DNA from: Pyrocephalus nanus
Lineage: Eukaryota > Chordata > Aves > Passeriformes > Tyrannidae
Direction: 5' to 3'
Assembly: GCA_038380795.1 (NCBI GenBank)
Contig: CM076264.1
Span: 2,668,001-2,732,000 of the forward strand
DNA: 64,000 nt
A program made the position numbers and the translations under genes. Shown one piece after another: positions 25,511 through 37,500 of this stretch. Every line of letters begins with the position of its first letter. The first letter of the stretch is position 1. The notes under the pieces were generated by a model. It was not told the origin of the DNA, ran no database searches, and worked only from the letters and a program-made list of their open reading frames with translations.

Positions 25511-25553
25511 AAGGTGCAAATGAGACAGTAGAAGGGTGCAAATGAGATATTAA
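25511..25553. repeat. Two-copy 21-22-bp tandem repeat in intron
   Basis: AAGGTGCAAATGAGACAGTAG is followed by AAGGGTGCAAATGAGATATT and AA, with a partial third start (AAGGGTGCAG). The repeated core is GGTGCAAATGAGA. Confidence 0.8.
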
Positions 25554-26122
25554 AAGGGTGCAGACCGCAGACCCAGGCCGTGTTTTATTGCTTGCAGAAC
25601 TTTCTAACCACCATAAGTGGTGTGTTTCATGCTTATTGCAACATGATTAATTTGTGTCTGTTCTGACATTGCCTTTAGTCTTCCCTTTCTCTGCAGGCCC
25701 ACACCATATTCCACATGGAGGCCTAAACATTTCTCTAAAAGGAGTTTGTTAGGGAGAGGTGTGGGCTTAGTGAAAGGCAAGAAGGAGCATCCTAGAGATC
25801 TCACAGGAGAACAAGAGGCTTGCTTTTGTTTCCAAAGGGAGAAGAAGCCAACCTCTCCAGGCACAGCTCTTCTGAGAGACTTGAGAAGCTGCTGCACACA
25901 TGTGTGCACAGCCCCTTATTGCTGAGCTCACGGGAGGCAGGGAGGAGGTGCCAGCTCCTCAGCATCCAGAGCTGCGATTTCCTGGCTGGGCCACGCTCCT
26001 CTTCCCCATGTGCCTCCCTGGGGGAGGAGCAGAGCTTTCCCTCCCTGCGCTGCCGGCAGTAACTGAGATGAAGCTGCTTGCTTACTGCTGGTGGCAGCTC
26101 CGTGCTGGGAACTCTCATCGTT

Positions 26123-26140
26123 TGTGACACCGGTGTCACA
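26123..26140. promoter_or_regulatory. 18-bp perfect palindrome, T-box-like
   Basis: TGTGACACCGGTGTCACA reads identically on both strands. Each arm contains GGTGTCA, close to the T-box half-site GGTGTGA. Its position inside an intron 143 bases from the nearest exon suggests a regulatory site, but function is inferred only from the motif. Confidence 0.4.
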
Positions 26141-26282
26141 GGTGCCAACTGCAAGAGCTGGGGCTCAGCACCCTCCCGCTTCCACAGGCTGCAGGTGCTG
26201 TGCAGGAAATCCCTCTCCCTGCTCAGGGACACGGATCCCCACCGATGCTGGCCGTCATCCCCCGCCACCCATCTGTCCGTAC

Positions 26283-26457
26283 CTGGTACCAGGAGTACGC
26301 CCGGTCGGATGGGTCGATGAGGATGGTGATGATCTTGGCCTTGGGGATGAGGGAGGCAGCTCTCCTGGGAGCCTCCTCAGAATGGAAATAGTTGGCACTT
26401 TTCTCGAACAGGAGGTCGGTGGTGGCGTTGGAGGGAGTGGGGAAGAAATCCATGTAC
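26283..26457 (-). CDS. NDST4: NDST4 internal exon: sulfotransferase core ([19 protein letters not shown])
   Basis: The exon is one base plus 58 codons, with acceptor CTCCCAG and donor GTACGG. It reads [40 protein letters not shown] and [26 protein letters not shown] and [11 protein letters not shown] are strongly conserved NDST motifs; the Arg and Ser of the second form part of the 3'-phosphate-binding site for PAPS. An N-glycosylation sequon (SNAT) appears where relatives have SNTT or SNVT. The phase matches both neighbouring exons. Confidence 0.97.
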
Positions 26458-27291
26458 CTGGGAGGGGAGGAGACCTGTTAGAATTCCCAGCAGCACAAAA
26501 GGGCCATGTCCCTGCGCGTTCCCTTTTCGTAGCGGGTGAAAAGGCGGATTTTCAGACATAATCCTGCAGAAAGAAAATTGAATTTCTCAGCTCACTCCAG
26601 GCTGGAAGAAGGGGAATGCATCTCGGCTCTTAGGTGGTGCTGGTAATAGCTAAAGCCACCCCGAAGTCAGATAATTAGGTTTTTCCTTTGACGGATGGGA
26701 TTTTTGCTAAGAAGTTCGGTGTCAAAGGGATATCTCTCACCAGTCTGGAGTGAGCTCAGTTTTAGCTGCAGGATAAAAAAAATTGGGAAAAGCTTCAAAA
26801 TGTCAACCATTTAATTTTAACATTGCTGAAGTACTTCATTTTGGAGCTGACAAATCTTTGCTTAGGGACGCTTTCGGAATGCGAGATTTGAATTTTGGCT
26901 TTGAATGGTCTTCTCCATTTCAAATTGATTGGATGGATCATCATGGAGAGATGAATCAAACCTTACTTCATGAAAAGCCACTTTTGAAGGAAAAGGATGT
27001 AACTCAGTGCAGATACAGAGCTGCTTTTCGGCATGAAGACAGAAATCATGCCTGAGCTGGCTCTTGTACAAGAAAACTTGGTGTGAAAAATCAGCAAATT
27101 GTTACTGCAGTATCTAAACAAAATTAAGGACTTGATTAAATGTCCCATCATAACCCATTAGACTCTCCCTCTGTCTGATAATGCCAAGCATAACAAATTC
27201 ATCTAGTAATTATGGTGGTGTCATACATGCTTCTGGAATTGTTCCATTGTCATTTTCCGTGTATTAATAATGAATTTGTTCTTCTCCTTAC
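26458..27291 (-). other. NDST4: NDST4 intron, 0.8 kb
   Basis: The intron is bounded by GTAAGG and CTCCCAG. A plus-strand open frame of 90 codons at 26783-27055 has no recognisable domain. The DNA is otherwise unremarkable. Confidence 0.85.
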
Positions 27292-27415
27292 CAGTCAATT
27301 CCCTTGTGGTAGTTGTTGCCGTTGAAGAACTGAACTTCCTCAAAAGTTTTTGGGCTGGGGAGATTACTGATAATGGAAGGGTGCATCAGAAGGAATAAAT
27401 AAAGGGCTGTTGTTC
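27292..27415 (-). CDS. NDST4: NDST4 internal exon: sulfotransferase core ([12 protein letters not shown])
   Basis: The minus strand gives acceptor CACCTTAG, two bases completing the P-loop Gly, 40 codons ([40 protein letters not shown]) and two bases of a Trp codon before donor GTAAGG. The Glu residues of FEEVQFF lie in the heparan-substrate and catalytic cleft of NDST sulfotransferases. The wording [20 protein letters not shown] agrees with what I recall of NDST4 and differs from NDST3 (SILSNSPSPK), making this the best paralogue-diagnostic exon in the window. Confidence 0.95.
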
Positions 27416-27828
27416 CTAAGGTGGCAAAAAGATATGCCATTAGAAATAGGAGGAAAAAAAGCACCTTTGACTTTATTCACTCAAGAAAGTTTCTAAAAGC
27501 TCTAACTGTGGGATGATGCTCCCAGGGGGCTCCCAGAACTGCACTTTTGTCCTCGGGGTGCTTTTCCTGGGGGTCTGTTCGGGGGAGTGAGTTGCCTGTC
27601 TCAGGGCTGTCCATCCTGTGTGCAATCTACTTTAAAAATCCCAGGAATGAGGTTTGTCATGGTGAGTGAAGCCATTTCCCTGCACAAACAGTTGTCCCTT
27701 TCTGTGGGCGGTGAAGGAGTAACTGCGGAACTGCGGAGGGATCGGAAGTGGCAGGGAGTTGTCTTCCTGTTTACGGGACACAAACACTCAGGTACAAAAC
27801 TTTGGGTTACGAATTTTTGGGTTCTTAC
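27416..27828 (-). other. NDST4: NDST4 intron, 413 bases
   Basis: This short intron lies between the two exons that share the P-loop Gly codon, and it splits the GPQKT/GTT motif. I see no other feature in it. Confidence 0.9.
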
Positions 27829-27925
27829 CTGTTTTCTGGGGTCCTATCACCAGGAATTTGGGCAGGTGGTCACAAGTCTTGTCTCTGGACCAAATGTCCC
27901 TGTGTCGTTTGTCGTCACACGGGTT
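27829..27925 (-). CDS. NDST4: NDST4 internal exon: PAPS-binding P-loop (GPQKT)
   Basis: The exon has 32 codons plus one base, with acceptor CCCTCAG and donor GTAAGA. It reads [19 protein letters not shown], then [13 protein letters not shown], then the first base of Gly. GPQKTGT is the 5'-phosphosulfate-binding loop of the sulfotransferase; its Lys (residue 278 of the 546 seen) aligns with the catalytic Lys614 of NDST1. The [15 protein letters not shown] wording fits my memory of NDST4, where NDST3 has CDRLPKF. The segment is short and falls outside simple long-open-frame searches because the adjoining introns break the frame. Confidence 0.95.
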
Positions 27926-28403
27926 CTGAGGGAGGAAAGGTGTTTGGGTCCATCTCACTTAACTAAATTTTTGCATGAATAGTCTTTGCAGGATTTAAAT
28001 GTTATGCACTAATGCACAGCATTAGTTACACTGAGGAGTAAAGCCCCACAATGTGTGTATAATGGTTTTGCATGACTGAGGACTAATTTTGGTCATTAGG
28101 AGAAAGGAGAAGGAAAAGAAGGAGGGAAAAAAAAAAAGATTAAAACTTTGATTTAATCAAGTTTTCATTCGAGGTTAAAAAGGAAAGGCATTACTTTCTG
28201 AGGTGTCAAGATGGTTTTGATTTACATGAGGATGCAGAAAGGAAGGATGAAATAGAAATGTGGGATATTATCCATCTCCTTCTCTTTCTACTCCCTGTGA
28301 AGGCAAAACAAAAACCCCTGAAGGAAAGACTCCCTTTCACATGAAGAAATCCTTATTCCAGGAGGCGGATTGCGACTGGGGGAGGGAGAGGATGCGGCAT
28401 TAC
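27926..28403 (-). other. NDST4: NDST4 intron, 478 bases
   Basis: This short intron is bounded by GTAATG and CCCTCAG. It contains purine-rich DNA near 28090-28140 and nothing else of note. Confidence 0.9.
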
Positions 28404-28586
28404 CTGCCAGAGGGGGTCTGTCTGCTCTGGGAAGAGCTGGAAGTACTTGTGGGCCAGCTGGAGCGGGGGCAGTGTCTGCAGGTTGAGATTGGTGGAGCTC
28501 TTGACGAAGCTGGCGAGGTTGGCAAAGGTGTAGAGGCCCAGGCGGTCGTTGCCGTAGTTGGACAGGTGGGTCATGAAGATGCTGAT
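28404..28586 (-). CDS. NDST4: NDST4 internal exon: domain linker
   Basis: This exon encodes 61 residues in phase 0 at both ends: [20 protein letters not shown], then [20 protein letters not shown], then [20 protein letters not shown] and Q. The acceptor is CTCCCAG and the donor GTAATG. It bridges the N-deacetylase and sulfotransferase domains. The stretch usually read as SWTNLRLQTLPPVQ in NDST proteins is [14 protein letters not shown] here, so a Trp and an Arg are replaced. This is the least conserved exon relative to family sequences recalled from memory, though the frame is intact. Confidence 0.95.
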
Positions 28587-31500
28587 CTGGGAGGCAAGAG
28601 GGAGCTTCCAGTCACGGGACTCCTGCCCAGACCCTCTCCCCCCACCCGAACCCAAAAGAAAAGAGTGGAGAAGTTAAATTGGTCACGCTTCTTCTCCTCC
28701 TTACTTGACTGTTTTTGCCGGCACGTCGGCCTGGGATAGGATGGCACGGCAGTGGAATCTGATTCCAGCTGCAGGCAGGGGGGGGGGGAATGAGCCAAGA
28801 GTATTTTGGGGTCTGAGGCCACCAGAGTCACAGGTGAATGGCTTGCCTTGCAGAGAGATATCTGTGTCCAGGTGAGCCCTGGTTTGGATGATTAGGAATG
28901 GGAAGTGTGAGCTTATAAAGGGGTGTGCAGGCAGAAGGGAAGAGACTCCAGAGGAGTGTGTGCCTCTTCCTGTTTGGAAAGCTGCGGCAGGAGACACGTC
29001 CAGGTCAGTGAGCTGTGGTTTCTTTTCCTCTCTAATATCTTGGGCAGAGCTGGATGTAGTTTGGGGGAGTCCTTGGGGTGTCAAGGTGTGTGTTGTTGTT
29101 GCTGCTGAGGGTAGTTTATGGCTGGAAACCAGGTGGGCTGTCCTGGCACCCTGGTCCTTGAGTTGGAGGTCTGGAAACACGCGTCTCATCTGGGTGGCAC
29201 CCAGGCTCCCCAGCAGCTAAACTGGTGGGAAGTGCTGAGCTGCAAAATTTGGGACCTTCGTGCCTAAAATGTCTGCAAAATGCCCATGTGTGTCTCAGGA
29301 AGGTTGTAATCACTGATCCACCTGAAGATGAAGTTTTCCCTTTGTATTTTTTTGTGGTCCCAAGCTTGTCCAGAGCACGCTGTGCTCTCCTGACTTTCAG
29401 AATCCCCGTGGGATAAAAAGCCACAAGCTTCCCACTCTCCCCATCTCGCTCTGCCAAGGTGGTGCTGCTCTGAACAACAGCCCACAAGGTTTAAAACCAC
29501 GTCCATTAGTTTGTTAAATTATTAACAAGGCTTTTAGTACTTCTATACGGTGGAGACAGATGGGGCTGAGAGGAGTGTCCCTCATGGCCCCTCTGCGGGG
29601 GGTTTGCACTGTGCACACTTTATTCCTCTGAAAGTAATTTATCCTTCGCTTTTATTCCGTTCTGAGCCTCTGTTGAGCCAAGATTGGCAACTCCACAAGT
29701 TCTTTTTGCATTACCCTAAACTTGGTGCATGTTTCTGTCGAGTACCCCAGAAACTTACAGGGAAGGTGATGAATCATCTTCTTCTCCCCCAGAAAACCCA
29801 ACACAAAGATATCCTGCCTAGTTTAGAGTCCAGCTCCTCAAAAGGTGACAAGTGCTCCCTGCAAGCTAAGTGATGAAAACACTTGCAGGAAATGTTAATG
29901 GAGGATATAATCCTGGCTCTGAAGTGGTTTTTGATGACTGCTAACAGGTCTGCCAATGACATTTAATATTAGTGCAGCAAATGGAGTTCTGCAAGTAAAT
30001 CTTGTGCTTTGTTTACCCTTGAAAATGGAGGAGACTTTCTTTTAATGTTAAATGTACTTGTAGGAAATGGGTATTAGCTTATTTCAGGAGTTTCACTGGG
30101 CTGCAAACCCATTTAGGAGATCCAATTGATCAGTTTTTATGGAGTTAAAAGATCTTGGACATCTCTCCTGACTTCTCTTGCTCTGTTAATCTTTTTTTGA
30201 AGTGAGAAACCCCCAAACCTGATGCATTATTCATGGGATAAAACCATGCCTAATTCTTTGCTATCTACCTCCAAATCACTTGAGACAAAGGAGAGGGGCT
30301 TTTACTGTGCATGTTTACAGCATGGATGGGCACCAAAGTCTGTTTCCATGCACATGCATCAATCCATGGAAAATGCAATAGTCTGGGGCTGGTGCTGGGG
30401 ATTACATGGATCTGAATGGAGACCTGTGGCCCTCAGAGCATGGAAATTCGGATTTTTGCTGCTGTAATGAGCTTTTGCCTGCTGTTTTCTGCTGCCTGCT
30501 CTGTGCTAATGTTTCAGAGGTGCCCACAGTGGTCTCCAATAGCTGTGCTCTCAAGAAAGAGGTGAGAGGAGAGCACAGGTCCTAAATTTCTGAGAGCACC
30601 TGTGAAGTTAATATGCCATTCTGGCTGCTAAATCATATTATTTCCACTAGGCTGGGTGGGTGGAGGGAAAGAAAGGTATTTTACAGAAACCCCATTCTGC
30701 ATTGGGCTATTTACCAGCTCTTCTGCTCCTAAACCATAATATTTGGTGAGTGACTGATTGAAAAACCGGAGCTGGTCACATCTATGAGATTAATTTACAA
30801 GCAATGGCAGCAGCACCACACCGTTTCACTATCTGGTTCTTGTTTCCTGGGCTTTTGAAAATCAGTTCTGCGCAGAAATTACCCACCTATAGTGTATTCT
30901 CTGCCTGTAATATTTGCATATGCATGCTTGTGTTATGTATAAAATGAAATGTGGATTAGGTAGCAGAGAAAAACAAAGGGCTTGTTCCAAAATTATTGGG
31001 ATATAAACCATGCTAGATCTGCTTAAAGTGCCCTGAAACAGCATTCTGTGCCCAGACTTGATGCACATCTATTCATGCAGAGGGTAGAGGTTTATTTCCT
31101 CCTGTAATTGCCAAACTTAGTACAGGCTTAGCTAAAAGCACTTAGTTTTGGACAAAGATTATCCACCTGAATCCCGGGACACTCAGGTCCTTTAACGCAG
31201 CGGTTTGTGCGGCAGCGCTCGGGGGAAGGAAGCCGGGAGGGGGAGTTTTGTGTTGACAAAGCACTAATTTTAATAATGACAAATTGTATCTCTGGAATTC
31301 GGCACCATTCATATTCATGACCCTTATCTGCTGCTGAAGCAAAATCGTTTATATGCCTGAAAATCACTGCCTGTTTTTTTTTTGTTTGTTTGTTGGTTTT
31401 TTTTTTTTTTTTTAACTTTGACTCTATTTTCTCTCTGCACATCTTTTTACCTTTTAACGCTCTTGACAGGATAATCAAATATTTTCTGAACATGATATCT

Positions 31501-34500
31501 CTAAAGAAAGCAACAAAAGGCAGAGTTTGGAAAGAAACAGTTTTGCCTTTCACTGAAGGGGAAACAAAGCAGTTGAATGATGTTTTATTTTCCGTGCCCA
31601 TATTCATTACCGGGTCTGTTTTCCAGCCCAAATGTTCCCAGGGATGGGAGGGGAAACCGCTGTCTGTCAGTGGTGGGACGTGGCCTTGGGACAGCTGTCC
31701 AAAAGAGCATCTATGTTGTTTTAAAATTCCCTGTTCAAAGAGCAGAATTGTTTCTCCTTTACCCAGGAACGCTTTCTACTCTCCCATTATTTAGTTGCCG
31801 TGATTTAAGTGAATTCTTTATTACTGACAGAAAAATGCTGCGCCTCGTCCCTTCCCCTGTGAGAATAAAGCTGCTGGGTTTGCTTTTTTATTTTTCATTT
31901 TCTAAGATTTATCCAAGTCGTGCTTCTAAAATCGAGCCCAAATCATGACCACATTCCAACACAGCAGCTGTTCCCCAGGCTGTACACGTTTTTGACGCCA
32001 TGGATGTGTGGGGTCCAAGGGGAGGAAGTTCCAATCCATCAGTTCTATCTATTAGTTATATATTTATATTTTTAAAAGTCTGCAAATAAATAAAATGTTT
32101 TTGCTTTGGCTTGGTTTTTTTTTACTGTGAGGGCATGTGAAAGAACAACTGTTGCTGTGGATGATTTGAGGCAGTTGGTGTGTCTTAGGGTGGAAAACCT
32201 AAATGGATATTTTTTATGACTGTTCATTTGTCACCCTTGTACAAGTGATCAGCAGCACAGCTAATTGTGGCCAAAGCTGAATGAATTCTGCCCAAATGTG
32301 GTGCTGCCACTCCCATCTGGGAGCCCCAGCAAGTCTACAGCAATTCAGTCCTCTTGTTATAAACATGTATTTCCATTTTTTAGTGAAATTCATGATATAG
32401 GAATTTCTTTTCTTGCCATCTGTGTTTTCTCATTGAAAAGACTTCCTTAGACTATAAACCCCCTCAGAAAAAAAGAAATCTATTCAGTTCAGACTCAAGA
32501 ATAAACCCAAGTTCAAATTAAAGAAGTAGAGCAGATTAAACTGGTTTTGGGTACTACTGGCTTAAGTCAAGCTCAAAGACCCAGATTAAATCACTATCAA
32601 GAACCAGGGCTATAGAGGAAAAGGGACATCCAGGCAGAAAAAAATGATCAAAATTATTCTTAGTGGTTCATGTGGTTAAATAAGGTCTGGTTCTAACTGT
32701 GCTTGGGGTGATGGGATGGATTGTGTCTGTTATCCTTGCCGTGGCACCTCGTAGTCGCCAGGCAGAGCAAGGAAAAGTCTCTCAGATGATCCTTTCGACA
32801 CTGGGCACTCTTGGAAACTCTAAGGAAGAGTTTGCACCAGGCTGTTTACTTTAGAACTGCAAGGAAATGCCAGGCAGGTTGATATAGATTGGAGATGCAG
32901 GGAATTTATCACTTGTTTCTATAACTGTTCTCCTGTCATGTTGCTATTCCAGCAGTTTTCTGAAGAGCTGACCGCTCTGCGTTATGGAGTGTTCATAAAT
33001 GATGATTAATTAATCCATTTCGGTGGCCTACTCTGAGCAAACAAACCTCAGAGTTAATTTAATTCTCCACTCTTGGTTTCAGAGGAAAAAAAAAAAAACC
33101 CAAACCCAAAACCCCCAGCATTTTCAGTTCACTAGAGGATATAATGCTCTCCAATCAGCCACTTCCCAATTAATTTGGAATGGCGAGCACAGCGAGGAGA
33201 TTTTGTTCTTGTCCATTTGCTTCTATTAAGGACTCGTTTTCAATAATCAGGGAACTCTGAGTCAGCTGGTTTTTACCTGAAAGGCTCGCTCCTGACAGTG
33301 TAATAAATTCATGGGTGGTGTGTGCTTGCAGGTAGCAGGTTCCCTCCCTGTTTCCCCAACAACCCCCTCGCTGAATGCAGTCGTTTGTTGCTATTTCTGC
33401 CATCACCCAGCGTGCTGGGGAGTGATTCTGCTAAAATACCAAAACGTGTGGTGTGGAGCATCAGCCTGAGCCAAGCAGGGAAATGTCAGGAAAGAAGGAA
33501 AGGAGGTGTGTTATCCTTCAGATATTTTCTTCATGCCCCGAGTTCCCAGCTAATTAGTTTCTAAATCTGCTCCTGGAGGTTGGAGTTTCCACAGGATAAT
33601 ATTTTCCTGTGCCAGCTCTGTGCAGCTGGGGTAGCCATGTGGGATGAGGGGGGAAAAATAATGATTTACAGAGGGAGGGGAGAAAAAAAGAGTCAGAAGC
33701 CTGAGGAAGGTTAGACTTGTTTTGGTGTGTTTGTGACCATTAAGACAAATTCTGGCGTAACTTGTTAACAAAACTCCCTTTTAATTTGGTAGATTAAACA
33801 TTTTCCTCTTGTCAGGTTGGAGAGGGACACATCTGTCCCTACAGGCAATACCTTGCTAATTGCAGCTCAAGAAGTATTGACTTTTTTTTTAGTGGGAAGG
33901 TGGCTTCCTTTTTTTTTTTCCCCCCTCTGTCCCCAAATTGTGCTGAGATGCTCAATTCACAGGGCCCTTATCAGAGCTGCATTGTGAATTACTCTTGGAT
34001 TGCAGCACATTTCCTCCAATGCCCAAGGTTATTTTTTATTCTTTCTACAGCTCTGCTCAGAGAAACAAAGCAAATAAGAAGAAAAATATTATTAACACTC
34101 AAGATGTTTTATAATGACACTCCCAAATCTCCTGTGGAAGGCATAAATTAACCCCTCTCTGCATTTACTTTTAATATGGTGATTCTCATCTGTTTCTGTG
34201 ATGAGGGAGAGCAGGAAACAAGAAGAAAATCTTCCAAGTATGGCCCGTGTGGGACATGGAGAACTCAGCTCCAACGGGCTGGGAATGAGCAATAACCCTT
34301 TAGTTACGGTGAGAGTTTAAAAATGTAAATGCATTTTAAGTGGCCTTCAAAATTAAAAGCATCCCGTGCCACTTGCAGGGGAGCTGGACTAATGATGTGC
34401 ATTATTATGGGCTGCCTGCAGCTTCTGCTGAGTGGGCTTCAAAGTTACCTTTCACTCACGAGCCTGATTTGGCTCTCGACAGCCAAATTCCAGCAAAAGA

Positions 34501-37500
34501 AGCTAATCTTCCTGAAATTCATCTGCCACACTTCACCTGCAGCTAAAGCTTCTTAGGGCTGTTTGATTGAAGGGGGAAGAGGAGTCTCAATAAGTGTTTA
34601 ACTCTTCCCTTTTTCTGCTGCTCTTCTGTTTTTATGAACTTATAAAAATGGGCCGATCTGTCGGTGGCAAATATGCCCTTTTTTGTTGGCTTTGGGGACA
34701 CAGAGTGTTGTGCAGGGTGTGCATGACTCTAGATCCTCTGTGGTGAGGCAGGAGTAGATCTAGGGGAGAGAGATTTATACATATATATATAAATAAAATG
34801 CAGGAATGGCCTGTGCACACTGTCATGGTGGAACTATGGAAAGGAGACAGTGGGAGATGGGATAAAAACAAACTGTGTTTGACAGAGGTGCCTTTTGTGC
34901 TGTCACTTGCTGGCTTAATAAAAAGCTCTCTGGTTTAAAGAGGTGTTTTTTGGTTTTTTTTCGGGTTTTTTTTTGGAGGAGAAATGACTCTCTGGCTGTT
35001 GTTTGCAGGGGCAATAATATTTAGGGCTCTATTTATTAGCTTATCTTGGCTGTTAAATGTTTATGGCTGTTGTTTATGGCCCGTGGAGCGGGGGAGTAAA
35101 GGAGAGGAGCCAGCAGACAGATAGTGGGAGACCCTGTGGCTGCTGGAGAGGTGATATATGGAACAATTTGTAAAAGCACCCTTTAAATATGTCAGGGCTT
35201 TTCCCAGGAGACTGGATGAAGGGCAACAGTCAGGGAACATGGGCTGAACCCACTTCGTTTTGAGCCTGACGTTTGGAGGTGGAAAATCCCCCTTAAAACT
35301 TCAACTCCAACGGAGATTTTTTTGCTTTGGAAAGTTGATGGGAATGTATTTAAACAGGATAGGGAGGCTGAGCAAAGGAACGTGGCGAAGAACTGCTGAA
35401 CAGAGCGAACAGGAAGGGGGCTTTGAATATATTCTTTGAGGAGAAAAAAGTCATTCTAAAGGACAATTAAGCTAAGTAAACAATGAGAAGTAGAATTTTT
35501 TAAAAAATGCTGAAAATGAATGTAATTCCATAAAAAATTTAATTTTAATTATAATTAGATTGGGCACAAACCCAGTTTTTACACTTTGACTGACTTGAGA
35601 TGTCATTTTCGCCCTTCCCTTCTTTCTACTGATTGTGGTGGTTTTGCTGCTCTGTTTTCACTGCTGATGTGGAAGTGCTGATGCTACGACTTTTGGGAGG
35701 TCTGTCCTAATTAAGATGTAGCGAATAACTGGGTTCTGATGTTTGTCAGACCCCATAGTAAATAACATCAGAGATGATACAACTTAACACTGATTAAATA
35801 CCCAGCATAGGTCTGGCAAGGGAGATAGATAAAAACAGCTGAATGTTTCATTGCTTGGGAAGGAAAACCCCAAGAAGGCAATAATATCTCATTTTCCACC
35901 CCAAACTGTACCTGCATTTCATATTTGTCCATACAACTGAAGCTCCTTGTTATTGTTTTAAGTCCCCAAATGAAGGAGACCCTTCGGAGGGGAGCTGGAT
36001 TGGTACCTTTTGGAAGAGTTTTGCTGTTTGGGTTTGTTTCCAGCCCAGTCTGTTCACTGAGACTTTCCCACTACCTTTAATGAGCTTTGCTTTGAAGTGT
36101 TTATGCAAAGAATAAGTCCCCCACAAACTGCAGACTCCCAGCATTAGCTGGAGCCTGGAAAGGTCTGGCTGGGATTCTTGTCACCCTCATTAAAACTCAA
36201 AGGAAAGTTGGTTTGATTTCTGTCTGTCTTGGTGGAATTTATCCCTCCTCTGCCTACTACTAAATCATCTCTGCCAGACATGACTCATCTTCGGGATTCA
36301 TAAATTAGAAAGTGAAAATATCTCTCTGAGCCACAGAGTACTCAGTAGCAGCCATTAAAAAAAAAATCCCGTCGGAAGATCCCTTTGACAGTCTCTCTGC
36401 AAAGTCTTTATTCCAATGCACTGCCACTTGGGCACTTTCTAATTTAACCAGCTCTGTGTCATTGCTGCCTGGAAGTGCAAACATTTTTGATATTCGAGCT
36501 TAATGTTTGTTTGTAATTTGCTGAAATTGCTAATTACGACCCGAGTAAGGGACAGGGTTCCTGTAAACCCCTCTTGAAAAAATGTTTCGTCTCCAGCTGG
36601 AATCCACGGCCAAAGGGGGTGCTGTGCTGACTTTAATCAAGGCACTGTGATTATCCCTGGAGTTTGAAACAGTCTGAGAAAGTCTGTCTTGAACTGAGTG
36701 GGGGAAACATGTAATGATTCTATTTACTAGAATGTAAATTATGGCTTTTCGCTTCTGGAAGCCTTGTCTGTAAATAGTGTGGACCTGAACTGAACTATAA
36801 TCAGGTGTACCCTTATTCTCCCTACCTAGTGAATATATTTGGTACTGGTTGTCCAAGCTGATACCCAGACTCTAAGGAAGCTTATTAATGAGTGGAGGTG
36901 TGTGAAAGGCTTGCAGGATGTGAGGTGGGAAGTGTCCTGCTGCTGCTCCCGTGTGTGCTGCTGCCAGCTTGGAGAACACATCACATTTAAACATCAAGAG
37001 TGCAGAAAGGCTGGGGTTTTTTTGTTGTTTTTTTTTTTTTTTCAAATACCACACAACAACATATGCTGCACTCCCAAGTTACTGGGGCATAGATTGGCTG
37101 AGGAATTTGGGCTGCTGCAAGCAGCACTCGTGGAGTGAAAAAATGCTGTGCCCACACCTGAGGGAATCTTCAGATCAGTGAAAAGGGCACAGGTATTGAT
37201 CAAAGCGTGCTAAAGCTCAGCTTAAATTCAAAGTAACACTTAAGGAAAGTATGGGGAGAAAAGCCATCCTGAGAGAACTGCAAGGAATGGAGAGATAGGG
37301 TAAAGAACAGGGATCTATTTTATTCTCAAATTAGGTGTCACGTGGATGGTACAGACAAATTCCTGATAGAAATGTCCCATTTCTTTAAGCCCACTGAATC
37401 TGGCCCGGATATCAACTTAGCTCCCCGGCCAAAAATTTTCACCCCCAAGCACCTAATTATATAATACCAAAAAAATCTATATTTAGGTGTCTAAATAGAA

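Larger units (their letters stand above)
25260..26282 (-). other. NDST4: NDST4 intron, 1.0 kb
   Basis: The intron is bounded by GTACGG and CCGGCAG. It holds the 22-bp tandem repeat (25511-25553) and an 18-bp perfect palindrome (26123-26140). Open frames over 150 codons here run across intron and exon and are not credible proteins. Confidence 0.85.

Noticed and set aside
26091..26561. A 156-codon plus-strand open frame
   Set aside because: It is the antisense shadow of the NDST4 exon at 26283-26457 in GC-rich DNA.
20433..28586. Processed retrocopy of an NDST mRNA, suggested by the A tract
   Set aside because: The coding sequence is split by introns with GT..AG borders, so it is not a retrocopy.
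28260..28739. A 159-codon plus-strand open frame
   Set aside because: It is antisense to the NDST4 exon at 28404-28586, whose coding strand is clear from homology.
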